64,000 nucleotides of DNA from an uncultured Lachnospiraceae bacterium. GTDB taxonomy: Bacteria; Bacillota; Clostridia; Lachnospirales; Lachnospiraceae. Positions 8,911 to 21,900 of the stretch are shown here, in pieces. The notes beneath the pieces were generated by a model that was given only the letters and a program-made list of their open reading frames with translations, did no database searches and was not told the origin of the DNA. The translations under genes and the position numbers were made by a program. Each line of letters begins with the position of its first letter. Positions within the stretch are counted from its first letter, which is position 1. The stretch is from positions 1-64,000 of the forward strand of contig CANQBX010000009.1 in the NCBI GenBank assembly GCA_947589095.1, written 5' to 3'.

Positions 8911-10707
8911 TTACGCCACCCCCATTCTTTTCTTCCGTCCGCTTTTGCGGCGGCTCCGCTCGTCCAGCAGATCGTAGGGAATCTCGCCGTACTGGTTGCG
9001 GAAGGCGTCGGCGTAATAGCCGTTCTGCTTCAGCAGCTCATCGTGCGTCCCCCGCTCGATGATGCGGCCCTGGTCCATGACCAGGATCATATCCGCGTCC
9101 TTGATGGACGAGATCCGGTAGGCGATGACGAACACGGTGCAGCCCTTGGACTGCTGGATATTCTTAAGCTGCGTCTGGATATAGCTCTCGGTCTCCATAT
9201 CGACGGCCGAGGTGGTGTCGTCCAGGATCAGGATCGCCGGATCCTTAAGGAGCGCCCTGGCCAGGGAGATACGCTGCTTCTGTCCGCCGGACAGACCCAC
9301 GCCCCGCTCACCCACGATGGTGTCGTAGCCGTCGGGAAGCTCCTTGATGAAATGATTGGCGTCCGCCATGACCGCCGCCTGGTGAACGGCCTCGAAGTCG
9401 CAGTCCGGACGGCCGTAGGCGATATTTCCTTCGATCGTGTCGGAGAACAGGAATACCTCCTGCATGGCCATTCCGATGTTATCCCGCAGATTATAAAGAT
9501 CATGCTGCCGCACATCCATGCCGTCGATCAGCACCTGCCCGGAAGTCGCGTCATAGAACCGGCACAGCAGATTCATAAGCGTTGATTTGCCGGAGCCGGT
9601 GGTACCGATAATGCCGATGGTCTGGCCCGGCTCCACCTTGAAATTGATATCCGACACCAGCTCGGCGCCGTCGTCCGCCTGATAGGCCACATTCTTAAAT
9701 TCCACGCTGCCCTTCAGCTTCTCATGGATCCCGCCGACCCGGGGTGAAAGAACCTTCGGCTCCTCGCTGTAGGTGGAATAGATCTTCTCTACGGAGGTAG
9801 TGAAGTTCTGCACGTCGTTGACCCACCATCCGGCCATTCGCAGCGGGTTATTCAGCATCCAGAGATAACCGTTGACCTTTACCATATCGCCCAGTGTGAT
9901 CTCCTCCTGAATGACCATGTAGCCGCCGACCAGCATCAGGATCACGTTCAGCGCGTAGGAGAGGATCTCGAAGTTCGGAACATATTTGCTCCAGATCTTC
10001 GACGCGCGGACCTGGCAGTCGCGGAACTTGTCATTCTCCGCGTTGAATTTGCCGATCTCATAGTCCTCTTTCGCAAATGCCTTTACCACCCGGTTGCCGC
10101 TGATATTCTCCTGCACAAACGCGTTCAGCGAAGAAAAACACTCACGGTTCTTCCGAAAAGCCGGGCGTACTCTTGTGGCCTGCATATACGTATTGATCGC
10201 AGTAAACGGAAGAACCGTGAGCATCATAAGCGCCAGTTTTACATTAACCGTGAATACCATCAGCAAAGCGAAGATAAACAGAAGCACATTCTGATAGACC
10301 GCGTAAATGATCATCGCCACAAAATGACGGATCGCTTCCATATCGCCGGTCTGGCGGCTCATCAGGTCGCCGGTCCGCTTGCGGTTATAGAAGGAGAAGT
10401 CCTCCAGCAGGAGCTTACGGTAGACCGCGTCGCGCATATCGTAGAGAACGCCCTGAGAGGCCGTCTCGAAGGCTACCTGGTAGAGGAAACGCAGGACGCC
10501 GGTCAGAAATGTCACCAGCACAAGCGTCCCTACCAGCACCGGCAGCCGGTCGTACTCTCCGGCTCCGATCACATCGTCAATAATAATGCCGGATATGTAA
10601 GGGTTCACGATCGAAAGGGCGGCGATGACCGTGGTCAGGATCAGTCCGATGACAATGAGGCTTCGGTACTTTTTCAGGAATGAGAGGAACCATTTTATCG
10701 GTGTCAT
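8911..10707 (-). CDS. ABC exporter subunit, membrane plus ATPase domain (degenerate ATP site)
   Basis: 598 residues, first gene of the pair. Six membrane segments are followed by an ATPase domain with Walker A GTTGSGKST (about 372), canonical signature LSGGQKQR (about 475), Walker B ILILDDTTSAVD (about 496) with Asp in place of the catalytic Glu, and H-loop VIAYRISSIK (about 527) with Tyr in place of His. Both changes are clear in the DNA (GAC and TAC codons). This is the expected layout of a heterodimeric exporter: this subunit's Walker residues form the non-hydrolysing site with the LSAGQ of its partner. The C-terminal RSRRKSGRKKRMG tail is basic. Substrate unknown; the divergent AraC gene is a possible regulator. 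Confidence 0.88.
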   Translation of the reverse strand: MTPIKWFLSFLKKYRSLIVIGLILTTVIAALSIVNPYISGIIIDDVIGAGEYDRLPVLVGTLVLVTFLTGVLRFLYQVAFETASQGVLYDMRDAVYRKLLLEDFSFYNRKRTGDLMSRQTGDMEAIRHFVAMIIYAVYQNVLLFIFALLMVFTVNVKLALMMLTVLPFTAINTYMQATRVRPAFRKNRECFSSLNAFVQENISGNRVVKAFAKEDYEIGKFNAENDKFRDCQVRASKIWSKYVPNFEILSYALNVILMLVGGYMVIQEEITLGDMVKVNGYLWMLNNPLRMAGWWVNDVQNFTTSVEKIYSTYSEEPKVLSPRVGGIHEKLKGSVEFKNVAYQADDGAELVSDINFKVEPGQTIGIIGTTGSGKSTLMNLLCRFYDATSGQVLIDGMDVRQHDLYNLRDNIGMAMQEVFLFSDTIEGNIAYGRPDCDFEAVHQAAVMADANHFIKELPDGYDTIVGERGVGLSGGQKQRISLARALLKDPAILILDDTTSAVDMETESYIQTQLKNIQQSKGCTVFVIAYRISSIKDADMILVMDQGRIIERGTHDELLKQNGYYADAFRNQYGEIPYDLLDERSRRKSGRKKRMGVA

Positions 10708-10817
10708 GAAAATTCAACCTCCGTAAATGAAACTCACACTAAAATAATTGAAATCAACACAAAATGAAATGGAATATCTTGCTCAAAAGATGGCTTTTCT
10801 TGCAATGCACTTTCTGC

Positions 10818-10846
10818 TTTACATTTCTGTTTTTTCCAGTTACAAT
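10818..10846 (+). promoter_or_regulatory. Sigma-A promoter of the AraC-type gene
   Basis: TTTACA (10818-10823), a 17-bp spacer and TACAAT (10841-10846). Transcription from here would start after the first in-frame ATG (10849), supporting the start at 10897. Confidence 0.65.
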
Positions 10847-10896
10847 AGATGAGGTTTCAGGAGTTTCCGGACTGCACAGACGGAGGTGGCTGTCTG

Positions 10897-11757
10897 ATGT
10901 GTGAGAAGAAAAACATGTTCCCCAGGGAATTTAATCCGACCTTCCTTTTCGCATGGAAGGGCCGCAGGCCCGGGGAGAGAGAGGAATCCCATGTTCATGA
11001 TTATATGAAGCTGGTGTTCGTCATGTCCGGCCACAGCCGTTACCGGATCGAAGGGAAGGTCTGCGACCTGACGGAAGGCGACGTACTGATCCTCAATCCC
11101 GGCACGAAGCACCATGCCATTCCGGAGGAGGACGGCGCAGCGCCCTGCGTGGAATTCTATCTGGGTGCCAATGATTTCCAGATCCGCGATCTGCCCGCCA
11201 ACTGCCTGCCGCTGCCGGCGGACGGCTTTATCCTCCATACGGAGGGCGAGCTGCGGCAGCGTCTGGAACGGATCTGCGCGGCCCTGGAAGCGGAGAACGC
11301 GGTATACCGGCGGGGCCGGTACTACATGATGCGGTCCTACCTGATCCAGGCCATGGTACTGATCGTCCGCGAACAGTGCGAGGCGGAGGAGCTGCGCAGA
11401 GGCTTCGCGTTTGAATCGGCCAGCCGCAAGTATGTGGTCGAGCAGATCATGAATTATTTCGAAGAACATTACGGCGAGAAGATCTCTCTGGATCAGATCG
11501 CGGAGAATATGTATCTGAGCCCCTACTATATCTCGAAGGTATTCAAAAGCGAGACCGGCGAAACGCCGATCCGGCACCTGATCGATATCCGGCTGTCGAG
11601 GGCGAAGGAGCTTTTGGAGAACGGCTGGGGCGGCAGCGTCAAGGAGGTGGCCGCCGCCGTAGGCTACGACGACGCGTACCATTTCAGCAAGCTCTTTAAG
11701 AAGAAATACGGCCTGTCGCCGCTTCAGTTAAAAAAGTACGGCAGCTGCCCGCAGTAA
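10897..11757 (+). CDS. AraC-family transcriptional regulator with cupin domain
   Basis: 286 residues. The N-terminal part is a cupin-like sensor (HVHDYMKLVFVMSG, then LTEGDVLILNPGTKH). The C-terminal 100 residues carry two helix-turn-helix motifs typical of AraC proteins (ISLDQIAENMYLSPYYISKV and KEVAAAVGYDDAYHFSKLF). The ATG at 10897 has GGAGG 10 bases upstream, and the promoter lies too close to the earlier ATG for that one to be used. It is divergent from the ABC exporter operon; a sugar or glycoside ligand would be typical for the family, but nothing here fixes it. Confidence 0.85.
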   Translation: MCEKKNMFPREFNPTFLFAWKGRRPGEREESHVHDYMKLVFVMSGHSRYRIEGKVCDLTEGDVLILNPGTKHHAIPEEDGAAPCVEFYLGANDFQIRDLPANCLPLPADGFILHTEGELRQRLERICAALEAENAVYRRGRYYMMRSYLIQAMVLIVREQCEAEELRRGFAFESASRKYVVEQIMNYFEEHYGEKISLDQIAENMYLSPYYISKVFKSETGETPIRHLIDIRLSRAKELLENGWGGSVKEVAAAVGYDDAYHFSKLFKKKYGLSPLQLKKYGSCPQ

Positions 11758-11758
11758 A

Positions 11759-11845
11759 CGGGAAGCCCGCCTGCGGCGGCCTTCCCGGGTTACAGGCATA
11801 ATAACAGGCAGGACGTCACCGGCGCCCTGCCTGCGTTTATTTATT
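11759..11845. terminator. Convergent terminators between the AraC-type gene and ftsH
   Basis: Two hairpins: CGGGAAG/CTTCCCG (11759-11765 with 11781-11787) and CAGGCAGG/CCTGCCTG (11805-11812 with 11826-11833). The second is followed by GTTTATTTATT on the plus strand and by TTATTATG on the minus strand, so it can serve both convergent genes. Confidence 0.65.
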
Positions 11846-13697
11846 CATTCGTCTGCTGTTCCCGCTTCGCCTGGATCCCGTGCAGGATATCCATGAACTC
11901 TTTCCCGGTAATGGTCTCTCTCTGGATCAGGAATTCCGCGATCTCATCCATCGCGTCCCGGTTCTCGGAAAGAAGCTTCTTCGCTTCCGCGTAAGCCTCC
12001 TTCAGCATCCGCATGACTTCCTGGTCGATCTCCGCCGCCGTGGCTTCGCCGCAGTTAAGCACCATGCGTCCGCTTAAGTACTGGTCCTCCTGCGTCGCCA
12101 GCCCGATCAGCCCGAACTTCTCCGACATACCGAACTGGGTCACCATGGCCCTGGCGATCTTCGTCGCCTTCTCGATATCATTGGCCGCGCCCGTGGTCAC
12201 CGTGTCGAACACCAGCTCCTCGGAAGCCCGTCCGGCCAGGCTGACCACCAGCATGGCTCTTAACTCCTTCTCCGAATTCAGATACTTCTCCTCCTCCGGC
12301 ACCTGCATCACATAGCCCAGGGCACCCATGGTGCGGGGCACGATGGTGATCTTCTGCACCGGCTCCGCATCCTTCTGCAGGGCGCTGACCAGCGCGTGGC
12401 CCACTTCATGATAGGAGACGATCCGGCGCTCTTCCTTGCTTAAAACGCGGTCCTTCTTCTCCTTCCCCACGAGAACCACCTCCACCGCCTCGAACAGATC
12501 CTTCTGGCTCACCGCCTGCCGTCCGTTCTTCACCGCCAGGATCGCGGCCTCATTGATCATATTCGCCAGGTCGGAGCCTACCGCGCCGGAGGTCGCAAGG
12601 GCGATCGCTTCCAGATCCACCGTCTCATCCAGCGCCACATTCTTCGCATGTACCTTCAGAATGTCTACGCGGCCCTTCAGATCCGGCTTGTCCACGATGA
12701 TCCGCCGGTCGAACCGTCCCGGACGCAAAAGCGCCGGATCCAGGATCTCCGGACGGTTGGTAGCCGCCAGCACCAGAAGGCCCTTGGAGGAGTCGAACCC
12801 GTCCATCTCCGAGAGCAGCTGGTTCAGCGTCTGCTCCCGCTCGTCGTTGCCGCCGCCGAAGCGGGAATCACGGCTCTTGCCGATGGCGTCCACCTCGTCG
12901 ATGAAGATTATGCAGGGAGCGTTATCCTGGGCCTGCTTGAACAGATCGCGGACACGGGACGCACCCACGCCCACGAACATCTCGACAAAATCGGATCCGG
13001 ACAGAGAGTAGAACGGCACGTGCGCCTCGCCGGCCACGGCTCTGGCCAGAAGCGTCTTGCCGGTACCGGGCGGGCCCACCAGAAGCGCGCCCTTAGGCAG
13101 CTTGGCGCCGATGTGGGTGTAGCGTCCCGGATTGTGAAGGAAATCCACGATCTCCACCAGGGACTCCTTCGCCTCGTCCTGCCCCGCCACATCGGAAAAC
13201 GTGACGCCGGTCTCCTTCTGCATATACATCTTGGCCGTGCTCTTGCCCACGCCCATGACGCCGCCGCCCATACGGCGCATCATCATATTCATAAGGAAGA
13301 TCAGCGCGCCGAACATCAGGACCGTGCTTAAAACGCTCCACAGAGCCGTATTCTGCTCGATCTGCTCATAGGTCACCCCGGCTGCCTCCAGACGAAGCGT
13401 CAGCTGGTCGCCGCTCTCCATACGGACCGTGGAAAGCGTGAGCGTCATGCCCGGGATAGGCCGCTCGCTCTTAAGCGTAAAATAAATATCGCTTCCCTCG
13501 ACCGTGACAGACTCTATCTGATCCGCCTCCAGGTAATCCAGGAACTCATTGTAAGGAACCGTCGTCTGCCGGTTCATGAAATTGCTCATCATCATGACGA
13601 CGATCAGCGTGATCAGTCCCGCCGTCAGGATGATACCGAATATCTGGTTATAATTCGGATTCTTTCCGTTCTGGTTATTCGGATTCCTATCATTCAT
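11841..13697 (-). CDS. ftsH: ATP-dependent zinc metalloprotease FtsH
   Basis: 618 residues. Two N-terminal membrane segments (about 20-40 and 125-145) flank an extracytoplasmic domain. An AAA ATPase domain follows with Walker A GPPGTGKT (about 212), Walker [14 protein letters not shown] and the second region of homology ([20 protein letters not shown]). The zinc site HEVGH is at about 431, with the third ligand expected in [11 protein letters not shown]. It degrades membrane and regulatory proteins at the inner face of the membrane. Length and domain order are normal for the family. A promoter (13897-13925) gives a leader of roughly 190 bases. It diverges from pyrG. Confidence 0.95.
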   Translation of the reverse strand: MNDRNPNNQNGKNPNYNQIFGIILTAGLITLIVVMMMSNFMNRQTTVPYNEFLDYLEADQIESVTVEGSDIYFTLKSERPIPGMTLTLSTVRMESGDQLTLRLEAAGVTYEQIEQNTALWSVLSTVLMFGALIFLMNMMMRRMGGGVMGVGKSTAKMYMQKETGVTFSDVAGQDEAKESLVEIVDFLHNPGRYTHIGAKLPKGALLVGPPGTGKTLLARAVAGEAHVPFYSLSGSDFVEMFVGVGASRVRDLFKQAQDNAPCIIFIDEVDAIGKSRDSRFGGGNDEREQTLNQLLSEMDGFDSSKGLLVLAATNRPEILDPALLRPGRFDRRIIVDKPDLKGRVDILKVHAKNVALDETVDLEAIALATSGAVGSDLANMINEAAILAVKNGRQAVSQKDLFEAVEVVLVGKEKKDRVLSKEERRIVSYHEVGHALVSALQKDAEPVQKITIVPRTMGALGYVMQVPEEEKYLNSEKELRAMLVVSLAGRASEELVFDTVTTGAANDIEKATKIARAMVTQFGMSEKFGLIGLATQEDQYLSGRMVLNCGEATAAEIDQEVMRMLKEAYAEAKKLLSENRDAMDEIAEFLIQRETITGKEFMDILHGIQAKREQQTNE

Positions 13698-13896
13698 CGA
13701 TTCCGTTCTCCTACTCTTTCTCCTGCTCTAAATGTATACCTGCCGCTCCGCTGTGCAGACACCCCTCCGCCGGCCGGTCCGCCCTCCGGCAGTCCGCCAA
13801 TAAGACGAACATCCGCTCCGGCGCGGGCTTAATCTATATGTTTCTGCTGTGTCACCATTCTCCACGTCTCAATTCTGCTGAAAACATATCATTTTT

Positions 13897-13925
13897 ATTA
13901 TACCGACAGTTTCTCCATAAATCAA
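13897..13925 (-). promoter_or_regulatory. Sigma-A promoter of ftsH
   Basis: TTGATT (13920-13925), 17-bp spacer, TATAAT (13897-13902) on the minus strand. No clear stress-regulator operator was seen between it and the start codon. Confidence 0.65.
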
Positions 13926-13970
13926 GAACCGACCCGATAAAAATCCGGGAAAAAACTAAAAAAAATGTAA

Positions 13971-15833
<1,863 letters not shown>

Positions 15834-15877
15834 AGGCGGATAAACCATCACCGGTGTTTTACCCGCATAAAAGCAGG

Positions 15878-15911
15878 AAAGGGAAACGCGGCCGCGTTTC
15901 CCTTTCTTTTC
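15878..15911. terminator. Strong palindromic terminator after pyrG, possibly shared
   Basis: A 28-bp perfect palindrome (15878-15905, centred on GCGGCCGC) is followed on the plus strand by TCTTTTCT. Because it is symmetric it may also stop the adhesin operon arriving from the right. That operon has a further 7-bp hairpin (GCCGGAT/ATCCGGC) at about 15943-15960. Confidence 0.85.
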
Positions 15912-15963
15912 TAAAACCTTGAATTTCCGCTATCCACAGGACGCCGGATCGGCATCCGGCCAT

Positions 15964-18900
15964 TTACGCATCTTCTTCATCCTTCTTAAATCCAAGGATT
16001 CCGAACGCTCCCATCATACCCAGCGCAAACAGGCTGAACAGGGCGGCAGCTCCCACCGGAGTTTCATCGCCGGTCGCCGGCGCCATGAACGCCAGCGGCA
16101 CTTCGTCGTCCTCAATGTTTTCCAGGTTCCTGAAGCTGGAAAGAGGCGTCGGCTCGTCGGCGAAATTCTCGATGACCGGTGGCGGAGGCACTTCCTCTTC
16201 CCGCGGCGTCGACGGTGTCCGCGGCTCCGTCGGAGTCACCGGTTCCGTAGGTTCGGTCGGCTCCATCGGTTCCGTGGGTTGTGTCGGTTCCGTTGGCGCC
16301 GTCGGTTCCGTCGGCTCTGTGGGCTCCGTTGGCTCGGTGGGTTCCGTCGGTTCTGTGGGCTTTGTCGGCTCGGTCGGTTCCGTCGATTCCTCCGATCTGT
16401 CATTATTCACGACGGCCTTCGCAGTCTCATCCGCAACGATCGTCCCTGTCTCATTCGTGTAAGTCGCCGTGTATTCCGGATAGCTGTCTTCCTCTACACG
16501 GTAAGCGGTTCCTGCAGGCAGTCCCTTCGCTACGGCTGTCTGGCCGCCTTTCAGCTCTACCGTCGCCTGATTCTCCGCAAATACCATATCTCCGAATGTT
16601 CCGTTGACCGCTCCGCCTTCTGCCGGAGTCAGCGTAACCGTGAACCGGAACGTCTTATCCGTTTCCGCGGCGTTGCCGCTGAGCGTCTTGGTTACAGACA
16701 GATCACCTGTTTGCGGAAGAATACACGTATTCGTAATCCTGAAGAATTCGAAATACGCATCGTAGGTCACATCGCTCTCCCAGCCGTCGTACGCCTCTTC
16801 CTCGACCGTATAGACAATCGCTCTGCCTTCCGCGTCTTCCGCCGTCAGGTCGGTGAACTCGCCTTTCCAGCCGGTTTCAGCGCTCAGCTCCAGGGAATCG
16901 CCTGTAGCCGTCCCGTCCGCCAGCAGCCGGACCGTAATGACCGCTCCCTCGGGAGCCTCCGCGGGTTCGCCGTTGATCAGCCATTCCTTCTGTACCTTTA
17001 CGCTGGTGGTCCTTACAAATTCATTCTTAAAAACGATATCCGTTCTGCCATATGCGGTCTCGCCTTCGCAGGTCTTTCCTTCTTCACCCGTCTGCGACTG
17101 CTGTGTATCGGCGCAGTCCGTATAGGTTACTGTATAGGATGTTCTTGCAGCGTCTCCATCTTCCGTCTCTTCGACCAGGTAGGTCGTTCCTGCTTCCAGA
17201 CCGGTAAGGAATACGGATTCCCCGGATTTCAAAGTAACGCCGGCTTTGCCTTCCGTAAATTTCGGAGAGGTCAGCTCATTTCCGTCGTCATCCACCACCT
17301 TAACCGAACCGATGTATGGCGTTCCATCCGGATTTGTCAGAGTGACGAGAAAATCGTACTCCGTATCCGCACCACCGCCCACTGCATTCTTCGTAAGCCG
17401 CAGGCTGCAGGTCCGCGTATTGATGAATTTCCACGGGCTGTTCTCGTCACCTGTTTCTCCCGGCACTACCGTCACATCATACAGGCCGTTGAAATCTTCC
17501 TCAACGCCATATTTATATTCATGGCCGTCAGGCGCTTTCACAGGCAGTCCCTTAAAGAATTCAACCGCTCCGCCATACCAGCCTCCCGAAGGCCTTTTCA
17601 TATTCGCGGAAGCAAGCCTCTCACCGTCCCGCAGCAGCCAGAAAGTAACGTATTGCGGTAATTGGCCGCCAATATTCCACTCCTTCTGGATCCACACGCT
17701 GGTAACCGCATCATCCGGTCCGGGGTTACCGACATTCACGCCGCCATTGCTGCCAATACCGCCGCCGCAGGAATGAGATATATTGCCTGTGATAATGGTA
17801 CTGGTCAGTCCGATCGCCGTCTGAACATCCTCATCCTCTTTTGTCAGCGTGTTATACGTCGCGATCGAAGAATGATTTTCATCCAGAGTCACCTTCAGTT
17901 CGCTGTCATCCAGCATCCGGCCGCTTTCATCCGTCCAGTTATAGCGTCCGCCGCCCAGCATCGTCGGAGATATGTTTACTATAGGTATGGAATCCGCGTC
18001 ACGGCCAACGTAGATCTCCTGTTTCTCTTTCTTGCTGCCGCCGTCATTATTTCCATAGATCACGCCGCCATCATCGATATACACGCCGATGCTGGAGCTG
18101 GGACATCCGGCAATACCGCCGCCCGCTATCGCCGCGTTATTATCGCTGATCTGCACGTTATTAACCTGGAGCCGTCCGGTCTTGCTGACGTCGCCATGCA
18201 CATAGATTCCGCCGCCGCCATAGTACGCCGGGCGGTAGTTCAGCGTATAGGAAACCGGATCCAGAGCACACTCGTTATTGGTGATTTTTCCGGCCTCGAT
18301 CAGAGCGCCGAAACCGGCTCCCGCGATAAAGATTCCCCCGCCGTTGCCATCAGCCGTATTTCTATCTACCGTACCGCCGGTCATCTCCAGATGATATCCA
18401 ATACCGCCGGAATTATTCATACTGCATTCCGTTCCCACAGAGATACCGCCGCCGACCCCGGCCGTATTATTGGAAATCACTCCGCCCTTAAACTCCATTT
18501 TACTCATGTTCAGCAACGCAACGCCGCCGCCCGCACCGATATTATAACCATACACATTATAATCCATATAGTAAGCGGAATTATCCCTGATATTACCGCC
18601 GGTCATCGTAAAATGGGCATCCGGATTATAATAGGAAGCAAGCAGAATACCGCCTCCGTTATTGGCGCTGCAGTTCTGAATCGTACCGCCGGTCATTTCA
18701 AGCGTTCCCTGACACAGAACACCTCCGCCGTTATGGTCATACCTTCCATTAGTAGGTACTCCTCCGATTCCTGCGGTTAATACTCTCTGGCAGTCATTGT
18801 TCTGCAGCACAGCGCCGTCGCCGATATGAAGAACTGCCTCCTTTTCGACTTTAACCAGCGACTGGGACGCCTTTTGTCCATTCTTCGAGCCGCCGTCGAA

Positions 18901-21900
18901 AACGATATTCCCAAGCGTCAGATCCGCTCCCTCTTCCACAGTGAGCATATATTTTTCGAATCCTTCGGAGCGCTTGATCGTGTAGGGTCCATCCTCATCC
19001 GAGACCAGCTTAACGTACTGTCCTTCCTCCAGGGTTACCGTCATGTCCAGCTCGATATCCTTCTGTAAGACAACCACCGTGTTTTCCTCGTCATATGACA
19101 CAGCGTTAAACGCCTTGGCAAGGGACTCATATGTTTTTTTGCCGATTCGGACCGGGTATTTCGTGTAGGTAAATGTAACGACGACTTCCGTCGTTTCATT
19201 TTCCTTAACCTCTACCAGAAATTTCCCCGCCCTGTCTGTCTTCGGCTCTACCGTACGGATATATCCGTCTACGTTCGCCGATATTCCATTTTGACGACTC
19301 GTACTCATTGGCGAGATCGCATACTCTCCAACGGGCAGATTCTCTTCGGTCATTTCCCAGACAACTTCCCCGGGTTGAGGAGCAAATGAACGATAGTTGA
19401 GGGCCTCCATTGTCAGAGGTACTACGTTTTTATAGTATAGAACCGAAAACTCCTTCGGTCTTTCTTCCTCGGGCAGCTCTCCTTTGAGAACCAGCTGAAT
19501 ATGCAGACTGCCCTTCGGCTCCGGCTTATACGTATTCTTAATCTCAGCAACCGCTGTTTCTCCGCCGGTCACCTCCACCTTCTGTACGCCCGGATCCTCT
19601 AAAACATATCCGGCAAGCGCCGCATCCTTATCCTCTATATCTTCCGTAACCGTATAGGTTCCGGGCAGTAACCCGCTAAGCGTCTCCTCTCCTGTTCCTG
19701 TAATCGTTACATCTATCGGTTCAGCGCCGTTATCCACGCCTTCGACCGTGATCGAGAATTTTAGCTTCGACGTATCCGCTGCATTCGCAGATCCGCCTTC
19801 GGCCTCGTCTGCAACCTCAACCGCCGTTTTAACGGTCAGGCTGCCGGGGAGCGCATAGGTATTCGTGAAGGTGACATTCTTCGCTTCCCCATTTTCAACG
19901 TCCACCGTCTGCGGTTCCGGCGCAATCCATATATACCCATCGACGGATGCGTCCCGCTCCGTAACCGTGTACGTTCCGCTCAGCAGATAGACCGGTTCGC
20001 TCTCCGCCGCTCCGGTGACCTCCACCGTACCCTTGTATCCGTTGTCGCCTTCGATGTCAAAGACGAACGTCTTTTCGGAAATGCCTTCCGGTCCGCCATC
20101 GATGGCGTTGGTAACGGTCAGGGGCGCCTTCTTGATCTCTGTTTTTTTGGCGGCGAGATTAAGGCCGACGCTGCCGCCTTTATCTTTAGACATAACGCCG
20201 TTTTCAAAGGTTTCCTTTATCGTCCAGGTCTTACTGACGGACGTCCAAAGATAGATGTCCGATCCGATTTCGGGTCCGCTCATCTCAGAGGCAGGCAGCA
20301 ATTTCTCTATCCAGCTCAGCGCCATGATATCGCTCAGATCATCAGGATTATTCCCTTTATAATTACCAACAATTTCTCCCGACAGGAACCGAAGGAAGTC
20401 ATATTTGCTCTTAATTCCTCCTGTCGAATGGTCGTCGCCGCACATAGCCTTATTGCCTGTGATGACCGTATCCTCCACTGTCAGCTCGCCGAAATTATAA
20501 ATCGCTCCGTTCGCTCCGGATGTATTTCCGGTTATCTGCGTACCGTTCCCGATCGAAAGGACCGCATAGTTCGCGATCGCGCCGGCATCCCTCGCATCTC
20601 TTCCGGACCCCGCCTCATTCGTAGCTTTATTATCCGCAAATGTACAGCCATCGACCGTAACTTTCGCCTTGTTATACTTATCGTCCTCCTGGCCTATTTT
20701 CAGCGCGCCGATACTCCCGGCGGAATTACCCAGAAAGCGGCAGTCTTTAATCAGCGTGTCTGTTCCATTCTTTCCCGCGATCGTTAGCGCGCCAATATCC
20801 CTGGCTTTATTCCCAGAGAAAGTGCAGTCTGTAATATCGACATCCTCCATATTGATATACAGCATACTGCTGCTGCCGCCGCTTTCATTATCGCTGACCG
20901 TACAGCCGGAGATTTCTATCTTTCCCAAAGTCGGATATCCTTCCGCATACTCTCCGGTTGACGCACTGTCGATCACTGTCCCCTGGTTCTGTGTGATCGT
21001 GCAGTCGGAAACAGTAACATTCATTATATTATTCAAATATACAACATCTTTAAGACCGTCTGTTACAGCAAAGCCAGAGATTGTTAATTCCTCCAGAGCA
21101 GCGGAGCCTCCATGATAAACTGTAACAGCTCCGCTCCTGTCGCCTGTTTTTTCTATGACGCCGCTGATGCATATCGCACGGTTCGAAACCGAACCGCCTT
21201 CGATCGAGCCGTTTCGGATACATATAGCGTCTTCTTCTTCGATCTCAAAGTGAACCGGATCGGTTTCACCGGGCTTTACCGCCAATGTATGGCCGTTCAG
21301 ATCCAGCGTGACCGACCCTTTATTCTTTGCATATACGGTCACATCCGACAGATTCTGATTGATCGTGATTACAGTCTCTGCTGTTCCGCTTTCATCCGGA
21401 TCGATCGCATCGATCGCCGCCTGAATGCTGTCAAATTCCCTGTCCGCACCGCCGATCGTAAGCGTCACCGCCGCCAGGACGCCATATCCAAATTCGCTGC
21501 CGGGTATTCTCACCTCATCCGTATTCGCGTCCGTTTCCCCGGTCATTCCGGTCCCGTCAAGCGGTTCCGTCCCGCCAGCCGGCTCCGTCCCGCCGGTCGG
21601 CTCGATTGGGTCATCCTCCGTATTTCCCTCGGCAGGCGACGCAAGATTCACATTCGCCGGTTCATCCTTCCCGGCCGTTTCGTCCTTCTCCTCCGGCGCG
21701 TTTGTATTGGCAGGAGACGCAACACTCGCGTCCGATCCCTCCGCAGGATCCACCTCGCCATTCCCTTCTCCGCCGGTCACGGGAGCTCCCGCAACATTTA
21801 CAGTCTCTGTCGTATAGCCGTCGTCGCCAACCTGCGCGCGGAACGCCAGGGCGCTCCCGCTCCTGTTTATCAAACGCACGACGACCTCGTCCGCGTCCGC

